A stretch of 64,000 nucleotides of DNA, from the NCBI GenBank assembly GCA_020638995.1, contig JACKHM010000001.1, forward strand, positions 2,914,001 to 2,978,000. The letters are read 5' to 3'. The DNA comes from Planctomycetaceae bacterium. GTDB taxonomy: Bacteria; Planctomycetota; Planctomycetia; Pirellulales; Pirellulaceae. Positions within the stretch are counted from its first letter, which is position 1. Each line of letters begins with the position of its first letter. Below the pieces are notes generated by a model. That model saw nothing but the letters and a program-made list of their open reading frames with translations, did no database searches and was not told where the DNA came from. Shown piece after piece: positions 1 through 9,900 of the stretch. Made by a program: the position numbers and the translations under genes.

Positions 1-2682
1 TGGCGAAGACACCGGGCGAAAGTGTAACCAATCCCGCCCTGCGACCAATCCGCAACACATCGAGCTGTTCTTGACGGGTGCGGTTAGTGTAACCAATCCC
101 GCCCTGCGACCAATCCGCAACAATACCTGCGGTTGTGATACTCCCATTTGCAGTGTAACCAATCCCGCCCTGCGACCAATCCGCAACCGACTTCGAGAGA
201 AGGAAAATGTATTCGTGAGTGTAACCAATCCCGCCCTGCGACCAATCCGCAACGTGGAATCGACCGAGGTGATGGTCGATGTGAGTGTAACCAATCCCGC
301 CCTGCGACCAATCCGCAACCTCAGGCGGCGGTAGTGGAATCTCGCAGAAGTGTAACCAATCCCGCCCTGCGACCAATCCGCAACGAGTGGGTTGTACTGT
401 CGACCACGCTAACTAGTGTAACCAATCCCGCCCTGCGACCAATCCGCAACCTTGCCTTGGTCCACTTCGCATTCAGCGGCAGTGTAACCAATCCCGCCCT
501 GCGACCAATCCGCAACCTAGAAACAAGTCACTGTTGGCGCAGGAACAGTGTAACCAATCCCGCCCTGCGACCAATCCGCAACAGTGGTGGTGACAATGAC
601 AACATCGCCAAAGTGTAACCAATCCCGCCCTGCGACCAATCCGCAACAGAACCTGATCGCATTCCTCGAATGTCTCGAGTGTAACCAATCCCGCCCTGCG
701 ACCAATCCGCAACAAAGCGTTCGCGTCTAAGTCGTCGAAGTTAGTGTAACCAATCCCGCCCTGCGACCAATCCGCAACATAATTGCCACGCGATATTCGA
801 GAAATGACAGTGTAACCAATCCCGCCCTGCGACCAATCCGCAACAGTGAAGGAGAGTGCTGTTGTGACGACTGAAGTGTAACCAATCCCGCCCTGCGACC
901 AATCCGCAACAAGCAACTCCCGATACATCCTCAACCACTCAGTGTAACCAATCCCGCCCTGCGACCAATCCGCAACGCGCTCCTTCCTGGTGGTCTGAAC
1001 GATTTCAGTGTAACCAATCCCGCCCTGCGACCAATCCGCAACATGCACGCCTTCTGTCTCGCCAGATGGCTTAGTGTAACCAATCCCGCCCTGCGACCAA
1101 TCCGCAACAAGCCGGTGTGCGAAAAACTGGCACAAGACAGTGTAACCAATCCCGCCCTGCGACCAATCCGCAACAGCAGTTCTCCTTGACTTTCTTTAGC
1201 GTTTAGTGTAACCAATCCCGCCCTGCGACCAATCCGCAACATACTCTCTCTCTTACTCCTCTCCTCTCTAGTGTAACCAATCCCGCCCTGCGACCAATCC
1301 GCAACCACCTTATATGCGGGGATTTCGCCACACAAGTGTAACCAATCCCGCCCTGCGACCAATCCGCAACTTGCAACGCGATAACCAGAATTCGGCGATG
1401 AGTGTAACCAATCCCGCCCTGCGACCAATCCGCAACGACAGAGGTGTCCACCGCTGATTGCTGGTAGTGTAACCAATCCCGCCCTGCGACCAATCCGCAA
1501 CCTTACACTGTGGGTTCTCTGTTGCTGTGGTAGTGTAACCAATCCCGCCCTGCGACCAATCCGCAACATGGATTACGAGGTGTAGATGGAACTGGCCAGT
1601 GTAACCAATCCCGCCCTGCGACCAATCCGCAACAGGTTTCTTCATCTGGTTGTGTAACCACAAGTGTAACCAATCCCGCCCTGCGACCAATCCGCAACCG
1701 CACACACACGCCGAAATCAGCGACAGCAGTGTAACCAATCCCGCCCTGCGACCAATCCGCAACGCTTGACGAACGTATCATCGAGCCAAATTAGTGTAAC
1801 CAATCCCGCCCTGCGACCAATCCGCAACAGCGTAACGATTTTGGTTTCTTCGCCTAGCAGTGTAACCAATCCCGCCCTGCGACCAATCCGCAACGTTCTT
1901 GCATCGGAACGCAAAACGCGTCTTAGTGTAACCAATCCCGCCCTGCGACCAATCCGCAACAAGATCACGGAAGATCCCGAGTCATACGAGAGTGTAACCA
2001 ATCCCGCCCTGCGACCAATCCGCAACGCAGGCGTCCTCGAGTGCGTGCTTCTGCTCAGTGTAACCAATCCCGCCCTGCGACCAATCCGCAACATTCGGTG
2101 GTCACACTCGCTGGCCGTATACAGTGTAACCAATCCCGCCCTGCGACCAATCCGCAACCGAGATACACCAACCCCGTAGAACAATGTAGTGTAACCAATC
2201 CCGCCCTGCGACCAATCCGCAACGCGATCACGCCGTACGCCCAGGAAACGAGCAGTGTAACCAATCCCGCCCTGCGACCAATCCGCAACTTTGTTTGTGT
2301 TCGGTGTTGTTTTGATGTTAGTGTAACCAATCCCGCCCTGCGACCAATCCGCAACCGTGGTTGGTGTGGTGGGGTGTTGTCGCGGAGTGTAACCAATCCC
2401 GCCCTGCGACCAATCCGCAACTGTGTCCGGTGTGGTTGTGTGTGCTTGCAGTGTAACCAATCCCGCCCTGCGACCAATCCGCAACTTCGCTGTGCTGTTT
2501 TGTTGCGCTGTGGTTAGTGTAACCAATCCCGCCCTGCGACCAATCCGCAACGTGTCGTGTTGGTGTTGTATGAACTGTGTGAGTGTAACCAATCCCGCCC
2601 TGCGACCAATCCGCAACTCTGTGTGGTGTGTTGTTGAGTGTTGTCGAGTGTAACCAATCCCGCCCTGCGACCAATCCGCAAC
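1..2682. CRISPR. CRISPR array, right-hand end (41 repeats, 40 complete spacers)
   Basis: A 36-bp repeat, beginning AGTGTAACC and ending ATCCGCAAC, recurs without visible change 41 times from 21-56 to 2647-2682. Spacers are unique and 28-30 bp long, giving a 65-66 bp period. Bases 1-20 look like the end of another spacer, so the array continues beyond the left edge. A 36-bp repeat with 30-bp spacers is typical of type II systems, and read on the minus strand the repeat starts GTTGCGG, like many type II-C repeats. That orientation would put the leader at the right end and any cas9-cas1-cas2 genes to the left, outside the window; this part is inference. Open reading frames crossing the array are artefacts of the repeat period. 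Confidence 0.97.
2290..2646. other. Block of six G+T-only spacers at the right end of the array
   Basis: The last six spacers (2290-2319, 2356-2385, 2422-2449, 2486-2515, 2552-2581, 2618-2646) total 177 bases, of which about 88% are G or T and only about 5 are A on the plus strand. The 34 spacers to the left have ordinary mixed composition, apart from the pyrimidine-rich one at 1241-1269. All six share the same strand bias, so they probably come from one strongly skewed source and were taken up in one orientation. If the leader is on the right they are the newest spacers. Confidence 0.9.
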
Positions 2683-2943
2683 TTTTAATTAATGTTTCGA
2701 GGCGTCTGTCCGATACGGAATGGTCTCGGCATTGTGAAGAAGCAAAAAATCTTCGACCTCAGAAACTGAATTGACAGGTAGATTGCGGCTGGGTCTAATT
2801 CAGCCTTCAAATTTAGGCTAACTTCTGTCATGTCGCTTCAGGCATTCCGACGGTTATCTTCCCAAAGACGGCGTCGTTGACTTTGTAACGTCCTGTTACG
2901 CCGACGAAATATCATCACATCGTTATCTAAGAGGTCTGTTCAC
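2683..2943. promoter_or_regulatory. Putative CRISPR leader / intergenic region
   Basis: This 261-bp stretch starts with an A+T-rich segment (TTTTAATTAATG) directly after the last repeat and holds no convincing gene. It is the best candidate for the array leader if the array is transcribed on the minus strand. It also serves as the upstream region of the metallopeptidase at 2944. At 2783-2795 it reads TTGCGGCTGGGTC, which matches 11 of 13 bases of the minus-strand repeat start. That could be a degenerate repeat or a tracrRNA anti-repeat. No leader has been proven. Confidence 0.45.
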
Positions 2944-4416
2944 ATGGGAATCAACCGAGTCCGGAAAAAACGTCTTGCCGCCGCGTCTCAACATCGACGG
3001 TTGTTCATGGAACCTTTGGAGGCTCGTCTTTGCTTGGCGACCGTGCCCGCGTTCAGCAGCCTGCCGGGGGCCAATCACACGATTTTCCTGGATTTCGACG
3101 GACACGTTACCACGGGGACAACTTGGAACTCGGCGTACGGCATAACTTCGATAACTTCACCGCCGTACGACATTGACGGCGACGAGTCCACATTCAATGC
3201 CACGGAACTTGCCCGAATCGAGGCTGCTTGGAAGTGGGCCGCTGAGGACTTCAGTCCTTTCGAGGTCAACGTGACAACCGTCGATCCGGGGCCGGCTGCC
3301 CTCAGTTACTCTGGACCCGGTGACACCCAATGGGGAACGCGTGTCGTTATCACGGACGATACATTCGCGAACTGCGGATGCGGCGGACATGCTTACGTTG
3401 GCAGCTTTGACGACCCGCAGGACGAACCGGTCTTTGTATACAACACCAGTCTGAAAGGTGTTTCCGAAGCCATTACGCATGAGGTTGGTCATGCCCTGGG
3501 CCTGTCGCACGACGGTTATTCCGGCGGCGCTTACTATTGGGGACATGGTAGCGGTGCGACCAGTTGGGCTCCATTAATGGGTGCAAGCTACAACCAGAAT
3601 GTTACCCAATGGAGTAAGGGCGAATACTATACTGCTAATCAAACACAAGATGATTTGTCGATTATCTCGTCACTCACCAATGGGAACGGGTTCGGCTACC
3701 GGGCCGATGTTCACGGCGACACAAATGGTACAGCGACCGTCTTGTCGCCGACCGGTACCAGCATCGCTGCAAGTGGAATCATCGAGAGCACAGCCGACGT
3801 GGATGTGTTCACCTTCACCACGGGTGCTGGAAATGTCAGCATCGACATTGATCCTGCTGCGACTGGACCCAATCTCGATATCCGCGCGGATCTCTATGAT
3901 TCAACAGGTTCCCTCGTAGCCACGTCGAATTCTGCGAGTGTATTGGACGCCAGCTTCAACTTGACGCTCGCAGCCGGTCAATACTATCTCCACGTCGACG
4001 GCACCGGCACCGGCGACCCTTTCAGCGCGACACCAACCGGGTACACCGAGTATGGCAGCATTGGACAGTATTCGATTAGTGGCACCATCGTTGACCCGGG
4101 CAGCTTGCCGAGCCTGTCGATTAACGATGTGACGGTAAATGAAGGCGATGGTAGTGCGACCTTTACAGTGACTTTGTCGGGAACTGTGACAGATCCCGTG
4201 TCGGTGAATTACGCAACCGGGAATGGGAGTGCGGCGGCGGGTAGCGACTACACATCGACTAGCGGGCTGTTGACGTTTGTTGCGGCTGGGACGCAAACAG
4301 TGACGGTTTCGATCACTGACGACAGCGCGGCGGAAGGCGCGGAGACTTTTGTCGTCAATCTGAGTAATGCTGCTAACGCCACGCTCAGCGACGGCCAAGG
4401 TGTCGGCACGATTTGA
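2944..4416 (+). CDS. Secreted zinc metallopeptidase with LEPRxLL-type N-terminus, N-terminal part (frameshifted gene)
   Basis: The N-terminus is basic and carries FMEPLEARLCLA at about residues 21-33, a variant of the planctomycete LEPRxLL export/sorting signal. A zincin motif HEVGHALGLSHDG starts near residue 179 (HExxHxxGxxH type), so the N-terminal domain is a reprolysin-like metallopeptidase. It is followed by a pre-peptidase C-terminal-like beta domain (about 255-385) and a Calx-beta repeat (about 395-490). The frame stops at TGA 4414-4416, exactly where Calx-beta repeats normally continue as GTIEDND. The plus-one frame carries on with that sequence, so a single extra T among 4412-4414 breaks the gene. 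The role is probably extracellular or cell-surface proteolysis; the substrate is unknown. Confidence 0.85.
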   Translation: MGINRVRKKRLAAASQHRRLFMEPLEARLCLATVPAFSSLPGANHTIFLDFDGHVTTGTTWNSAYGITSITSPPYDIDGDESTFNATELARIEAAWKWAAEDFSPFEVNVTTVDPGPAALSYSGPGDTQWGTRVVITDDTFANCGCGGHAYVGSFDDPQDEPVFVYNTSLKGVSEAITHEVGHALGLSHDGYSGGAYYWGHGSGATSWAPLMGASYNQNVTQWSKGEYYTANQTQDDLSIISSLTNGNGFGYRADVHGDTNGTATVLSPTGTSIAASGIIESTADVDVFTFTTGAGNVSIDIDPAATGPNLDIRADLYDSTGSLVATSNSASVLDASFNLTLAAGQYYLHVDGTGTGDPFSATPTGYTEYGSIGQYSISGTIVDPGSLPSLSINDVTVNEGDGSATFTVTLSGTVTDPVSVNYATGNGSAAAGSDYTSTSGLLTFVAAGTQTVTVSITDDSAAEGAETFVVNLSNAANATLSDGQGVGTI

Positions 4417-5248
4417 AGACAACGATGCCTCAATTTCGATCAATGACGTCAGCGCAAACGAAGGTAATTTGTCCAAAGGCAAGAAAAACGCCGACAACCC
4501 TCAACTGAAGGATTTTGTCTTCACGATCAGCTTGTCCAATGCCGTAGCGCACAGCGTTATGGTTGACTACAGCACGGTGGACGGAACGGCGACAACCTCC
4601 GGTGGCGACTATCAAGGCGCAGCTGCCTCGGTCACCTTTGCCGCCGGCGAGGTTAGCAAGACGGTGACGATCTCGGTTGTTGGCGACAATGATCAAGAGC
4701 CGGATGAAACATTCAGCATTCAACTTAGCAATGCCCAAGGCGCCGCGATCTTCGATGGCGTTGGTACGGGGACCATTCTGAATGACGATGGCTCCGGTGG
4801 TGGTGGCGGTGGCAATGGCGGTGGTGGAGGAGGTTGCAACCCCAACAGCCCCAAGTGCAACAGTTTGGCCGACGAAATCGAATTACAGGATCCGATTTGG
4901 TGGTTCGAAGGTCCTGACGGCGATGGCGGCGACTTGCACGATCACGATCATAACCACGAACCGTTGCCGCACGAAAGTGTCACAGTTCTTGCCATCGGGA
5001 TGCTTGTTACGCTCGACCAGGGCAGTGACCTGCCTCTGAAGGGCTCGCTGAGCGAAGTCCAAAAGTGTACCGATATTGCCTTGATCGATCGTGCGTTGGC
5101 AGACCTCGAATTCAGTTCTCTTCCGAATTCCGTCGAGTCGCAATTCGCAACAAGTTCTGAGACCTCAGAGAGTGACGCGGAGGAAACCGGCCTGCATGAA
5201 GATCTATTGGACGCCGCTTTTGACGAGATCGTCGATATGCTCTTATGA
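4415..5248 (+). pseudogene. Out-of-frame C-terminal part of the LEPRxLL metallopeptidase
   Basis: Reading from GAA at 4415 restores EDNDASISINDVSANEG and a second complete Calx-beta repeat (to about 4790). Then come a glycine-rich linker, a His/Asp-rich stretch (DHDHNHEP) and an acidic, leucine-containing C-terminus. There is no plausible ribosome binding site or independent start here; the nearest ATG (4367) lies inside the previous Calx-beta repeat. It is therefore best read as the second part of one protein of about 767 residues. Calx-beta repeats bind calcium. The break may be a sequencing error, a true mutation or, less likely, a plus-one recoding site of the ATT-TGA kind. Confidence 0.75.
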
Positions 5249-5397
5249 CCCAGCGAGTCTCGTCAGCATATGTGTCACCGAATGGACAGAGTCGAATTAG
5301 GTCACGTCCGCGTGTGCTTACATACTGTGCCGTGACCGTCGATGTCGCCTGCTAGGTGGTAGACGTATGTTCGAACGCGTCAAACTGGAGCTTGCGG

Positions 5398-6840
5398 CTA
5401 CGAAATGATCTCGTGTATGACTTCGCCTTCCACATCGGTCAGTCGAAAATCGCGACCGTTGTGGCGGTAGGTTAGTTGCTTGTGGTTCATACCGAGCAGG
5501 TGCAGGATGGTGGCGTGCAGATCGTGCAGGTTGACGCGATCGTCTACCGCCTTGTGGCCGACCTCGTCCGTTGCACCGTAGCTGGTGCCGCCTTTCGCGC
5601 CGCCGCCGGCAAACCAATAAGTCATGGCGTTCGGGTTGTGATCGCGGCCGGGTTTTGCCGACTTTTGCGCGACCGGCAAGCGGCCAAACTCGCCTCCCCA
5701 TACGACCAGCGTTGAATCCAGCAAACCGCGCTGTGCGAGATCACCTAGCAATGCTGCGATCGGTTTGTCGGTCTCGCCCGCAAATTGCGAATGGTTGCCT
5801 TGGATGTCGTTGTGGCCGTCCCACGAGCGCTGATTTTCCATGCCGCCGGAATAGATCTGCACGAATCGAACACCGCGTTCGACCATGCGGCGCGCGATCA
5901 GACACTGTTTCGAGAAATGCGCACAACGCTCGTCGTCCAATCCATACAGCGTTTGAATGTGCTGTGGTTCGTCATCAATATCCAATGCCTCGGGCGCGGC
6001 GGACTGCATGCGGTAGGCCAGTTCAAAGCTCTCAATCCGCGCGGCGAGTTCCTTCTCGGCGGGATTCTCCTCCAAGTGATCTCGATTCAGTTGAGCTAAC
6101 AGGTCGAGCTGGGCCCGTTGGCGCGACTCGTTCAGCGCTGCTGGCCGATTCAAATTGTCGATGGGATCGCCGCTGGGCTTGAGCCAAGTCCCTTGATAGA
6201 CACTGGGCAAGAAGCCAGCGCCCCAATTCAGCGAATAACCTTTTGGCAAACCACGACCTTTCGGGTCCGACATGACAACGAAGGCTGGCAAGTCGCGACT
6301 TTCGCTGCCCAGACCGTAGGTCGCCCACGAGCCGACGCAGGGGTAGCCCATTTGTGTAAATCCGGTGTTGGCCATGAATAGCGCCGGGCTGTGGTTGTTC
6401 GATTTGGCGTAAGCCGAATGAACAAAGGCCATCTTGTCGACGTGTTGCGATAGATTCGGAAAGATGTCCGAGACCCATTTTCCGCACTCGCCGTGTTGCG
6501 CAAAAGCGAAAGGTGACTTCATCAGCGGCCCAACCGAGCCTGAGAAAAAGCCGGTAAATTTGTCGAAGCCTTCGAGTTCCTTGCCGTCGCTCCGTTCCAG
6601 TTCCGGCTTGTGATCCCACGTATCGACGTGGCTTGGGCCGCCGTTGATGAACAGCCAGATGACCGCCTTCGCCTTGGGATGAAAGTGTGGCGGACGCGGT
6701 GCGAGTGGGTCGAGCGGCGACGCGTCGTTGGCCGCGCTTAGCAAACCTTCGCTGTTGAGCAGCGTCGACAGTCCGAGCAGACCGGCGCCGGCACCGGAAT
6801 GGGCCAGTAGTTGTCGGCGAGTGAGGGTGGTGCGAAGCAT
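5398..6840 (-). CDS. DUF1501 family protein with Tat-type signal
   Basis: The protein starts MLRTTLTRRQLLAHSGAGAG, a twin-arginine-type leader, and this ATG at 6840 is preferred over in-frame upstream codons that lie in A+T-rich non-coding sequence. The body has the DUF1501 hallmarks: FINGGPSHVDTWDHKP near residue 65, WGGEFGRLP and GRDHNP near 370-390, and GATDEVGHKAVDDRVNLHD near the C-terminus. DUF1501 proteins are sulfatase-like (alkaline phosphatase fold) exported proteins and in planctomycetes are nearly always paired with a DUF1549/DUF1553 protein. That partner lies upstream on the same strand at 6969-10148. The true substrate is unknown. A second, similar gene is cut by the right edge of the window. 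Confidence 0.93.
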   Translation of the reverse strand: MLRTTLTRRQLLAHSGAGAGLLGLSTLLNSEGLLSAANDASPLDPLAPRPPHFHPKAKAVIWLFINGGPSHVDTWDHKPELERSDGKELEGFDKFTGFFSGSVGPLMKSPFAFAQHGECGKWVSDIFPNLSQHVDKMAFVHSAYAKSNNHSPALFMANTGFTQMGYPCVGSWATYGLGSESRDLPAFVVMSDPKGRGLPKGYSLNWGAGFLPSVYQGTWLKPSGDPIDNLNRPAALNESRQRAQLDLLAQLNRDHLEENPAEKELAARIESFELAYRMQSAAPEALDIDDEPQHIQTLYGLDDERCAHFSKQCLIARRMVERGVRFVQIYSGGMENQRSWDGHNDIQGNHSQFAGETDKPIAALLGDLAQRGLLDSTLVVWGGEFGRLPVAQKSAKPGRDHNPNAMTYWFAGGGAKGGTSYGATDEVGHKAVDDRVNLHDLHATILHLLGMNHKQLTYRHNGRDFRLTDVEGEVIHEIIS

Positions 6841-6968
6841 GGGGGAATTCCAAATATCAAATGACAAACTACAAGCAAAACACAAATTCAAAGAGCAAAT
6901 ACTCAAATCGAGCAATTGTCATTTGTGACTTGTTTTTCATTGGCGGCTTTTAATCAGGGATTGTTTGC
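6841..6968. repeat. A+T-rich spacer with inverted repeat between the PSCyt and DUF1501 genes
   Basis: This stretch is rich in CAAAT-like words. It contains a perfect 10-bp inverted repeat, CAAATGACAA at 6858-6867 and TTGTCATTTG at 6916-6925, separated by 48 bp. It separates two co-directional genes and may be an interspersed repeat remnant or carry the promoter of the downstream DUF1501 gene. Confidence 0.5.
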
Positions 6969-9900
6969 TCAGTCAACGTATACAAACTCACTGAGACTCA
7001 TCAGCACCTGGCAGAAGTCGGTGAGAGCGAGTTGGCGGGCGTTCTCTGACGACTCGCTTTCGTACGAGGCCAACTGCCGCTCGATGAACGATGTCGAAGC
7101 CGCCAGTTCTTCGTGGGTGGGTTGGCGAGCAATTGCCGTCATATAGCCGCGGCGCAGAATTGCTTCGATCTTTTCGTCGTTACCGGTCGCGATACGCTGG
7201 GCGAACGATTTGGCGTAGTCACGAACGCGTGGATTGTTCATGAAGATCAAGGCTTGCGGAGCAATTGTCGTACTAGGTCTTTGTCCGACGCTGGCCAGAG
7301 GTTCGGGCGTGTCAAACACTTGCAGGAACGGAACCAGTTTGCTGCGTTTGATCATGAAATAGATGCTACGCCGCCGCATGGATTCGTCGAGTGTGCCGGG
7401 CCCGAATTGGGTTTCGTCCAATTGTCCGCTGACTGCGAGCAGGGAGTCACGAATGATTTCTGCTTCGAGTCTTCGCGGTGAGAATCGCCACAGCAACCGA
7501 TTATCCGGATCGATCTTGGCATTTAGCTCGTTGTATTGTGAATCCTGCATGTAGACCGAGCTAGTCATGATTAGTTTGCGAATAGGCTTCAATCGCCAAT
7601 CGTTGCGAATCAACTCGCCCGCAAGCCAATCGAGCAGCTCGGGATGCGTCGGACGTTCGCCCTGAAACCCAAAGTCGTTTGTCGTGGCGACAATGCCTTG
7701 TCCGAGATGCTGCTGCCACAGCCGATTGACGATGACTCGTGCGAGCAACTGTCCCGCACCATGTTCTGTATCCGTGATCCAGTCGGCAACGGCACGACGG
7801 CGGTACGAAGTGGTAGCATCTTCGGGCGGCGAGTGTAGCCAGTGCGAGTCGGGCTCGACCGATTCATGGGAGTCGACGCGCATTAGCACTTGCAGGAAGC
7901 CTTCCGGAGCCGCACCTTGCTTCTGGTTGACATCGCCCCGGCGTAAGAAGAACGCGTCTTTGTAGAAGTGCGGGAATCCGCGGCCATCACCGTGGTTTGG
8001 AATTGGCGGGACGTTTTCGCTGGCTACCATCACGGTCGTCATTTTCGGTGTTGGTTTGGACGCAAGATGCTCTCGTAGCGGATCGTACTTCGACCGCCAG
8101 GCTTCATCCGTTTTCTTGTACACGGCCATCAGGGCATCGCGGCGCGCGTCGGTCAGTTCCGTGCCTGGCGGCAGTTTCAAGAGTTGCAGTTCAGCGTCCG
8201 CTTGTTCGACGGACGTGGCATCCAACGCTGGGCGATCTTGTTGGGAGCTGATAGCGAGTCGGAGTCGACCGATGTTGTGCTTGTTGTTGACGTTGAACTC
8301 AAGCCGCACTGAGAGACGTGTTCCCTCGGGAAAACCGATTGGCTTTTCCAGTCCGAACGAGGCCGCATGGTCCTTGCCGAATTGGGGATCGACCGCCCAG
8401 CCGGATTTAGGATCATCGTCCAGCGAACTCGCGATCGAAAGTCCGCCGTTATTCTGCTCGAATGTGACTTGCGGTTCTAGCAGTCTTACTTCTAGCGGAT
8501 CACCGGTTCCAGCAAGCGGTTGGACGGTGAGCGTGATGCGGCTCAATGCGAAGTTCCCGTTGCTGGCGCGTCCAGGACCTCGCCTGGTCATCGAGTCGTC
8601 GGCCAGCGCCTCCAGTCGCAGTGCGGTGATGTTTTGCAGACTCGTCTCGGTCTCGAAGGTGTAGACATCGAAGTCTGCGTTTGTGCCTTCGACGAGATAG
8701 GATGCATCACTTTGTCGGGAAAAAGTCGCGCCACCTTCCGAACGCAAGCTTGTTGGAGAGAGTGTGATCCAGGGAGCGATCTCAACAGGCGGACTCTCTT
8801 CGCTGGCCGACTTGGCACGAACTGTTTTCAAAAACTCCTCGAAGCGAGCCGGCAGTTCGTTCTTTTCGAACGTGTCCAACGCTTGTTGCAGCGGCGCGAG
8901 TTGGGCGTGCCAGGTTGCCAACGCTGCCGCGGTTCCGGCAGGATCGAGATCAATTTCGATGTTGCTGCGAATCGTCGTACGAAATGCCGAAATCAGCCGG
9001 TAATAGTCGCGAGAAGGAATCGGATCGAATTTATGATCGTGGCAACGCGCGCAACCTATCGTCACGCCCAGCATTGCGGTGCCGAGCGTCGACACCATGT
9101 CGTCCAACTCATCATAGCGTGAGGATTCAAACTCCTTTTCCGTGAGTTGTGTCGGAAAGACGCCCGCTCCCAGAAATCCGGTTGCCATCATTGCTAAAGG
9201 GTTTTCGGGTGCGATCTCGTCGCCCGCGATCTGCCAGCGGACGAACTGATCGAATGGCATATCGGCGTTTAGTGCTTTGATCACAAAGTCGCGATAGTGA
9301 AATGCGTGCGGTCGATCATAGTCCTGCTCAAAGCCGTGGCTTTCGGCGAAGCGAGCGATATCGAGCCAGTGACGGCCAACACGCTCGCCATGATGTTTGT
9401 CGTTCAGCAATCGATCGAGCAGCTGCTGATAGGCATCGGGTTCGCCGTCGTTCACGAACGCCTCGACTTCTGCGGGTGTGGGTGGCAGGCCGATCAAGTC
9501 AAAATAGGCGCGGCGTATTAACGTCTTTCGCGAAGCCAGAGCATTTGGCCGAATATCGGATTGTTGTAGCTTGTCGAGGATGAACTGATCGATCGCAGTT
9601 CTCGCCCACGAATCGTTTGAAATCGCAGGTGGATTGCCGACTTGCAATGGTTGGAACGACCAGAAATCCCGTGCCGACGAATCGATCATGCGATCGGTCC
9701 AGGCTAGCGGATCATCGTCGGAAGCGGCGTGAAGCGGTTTGTCGTATGGGGCGCCGAGGTCAATCCATTTGGCGATCGCATCAATCTGCCGTTGGTCGAG
9801 CTTGGCCCCATCTTCGGGCATGACGGGATCGTCTTCATGGCGGATGAGCTGCATCAGGCGGCTGGAAGATGACTTTCGAAGTTCAATTGCACTTCCGCTG

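Noticed and set aside
71..2674. Many overlapping repetitive open reading frames on both strands within 1-2682
   Set aside because: They arise because the 36-bp CRISPR repeat plus a 30-bp spacer is a multiple of three and has no stop in several frames; they are not genes.
5571..6182. Plus-strand 203-residue frame and other frames opposite the DUF1501 gene
   Set aside because: Shadow of the minus-strand DUF1501 gene, arginine-rich and without conserved motifs.
8520..9122. Plus-strand 200-residue frame
   Set aside because: Opposite strand of the PSCyt gene; composition and lack of motifs show it is a shadow.
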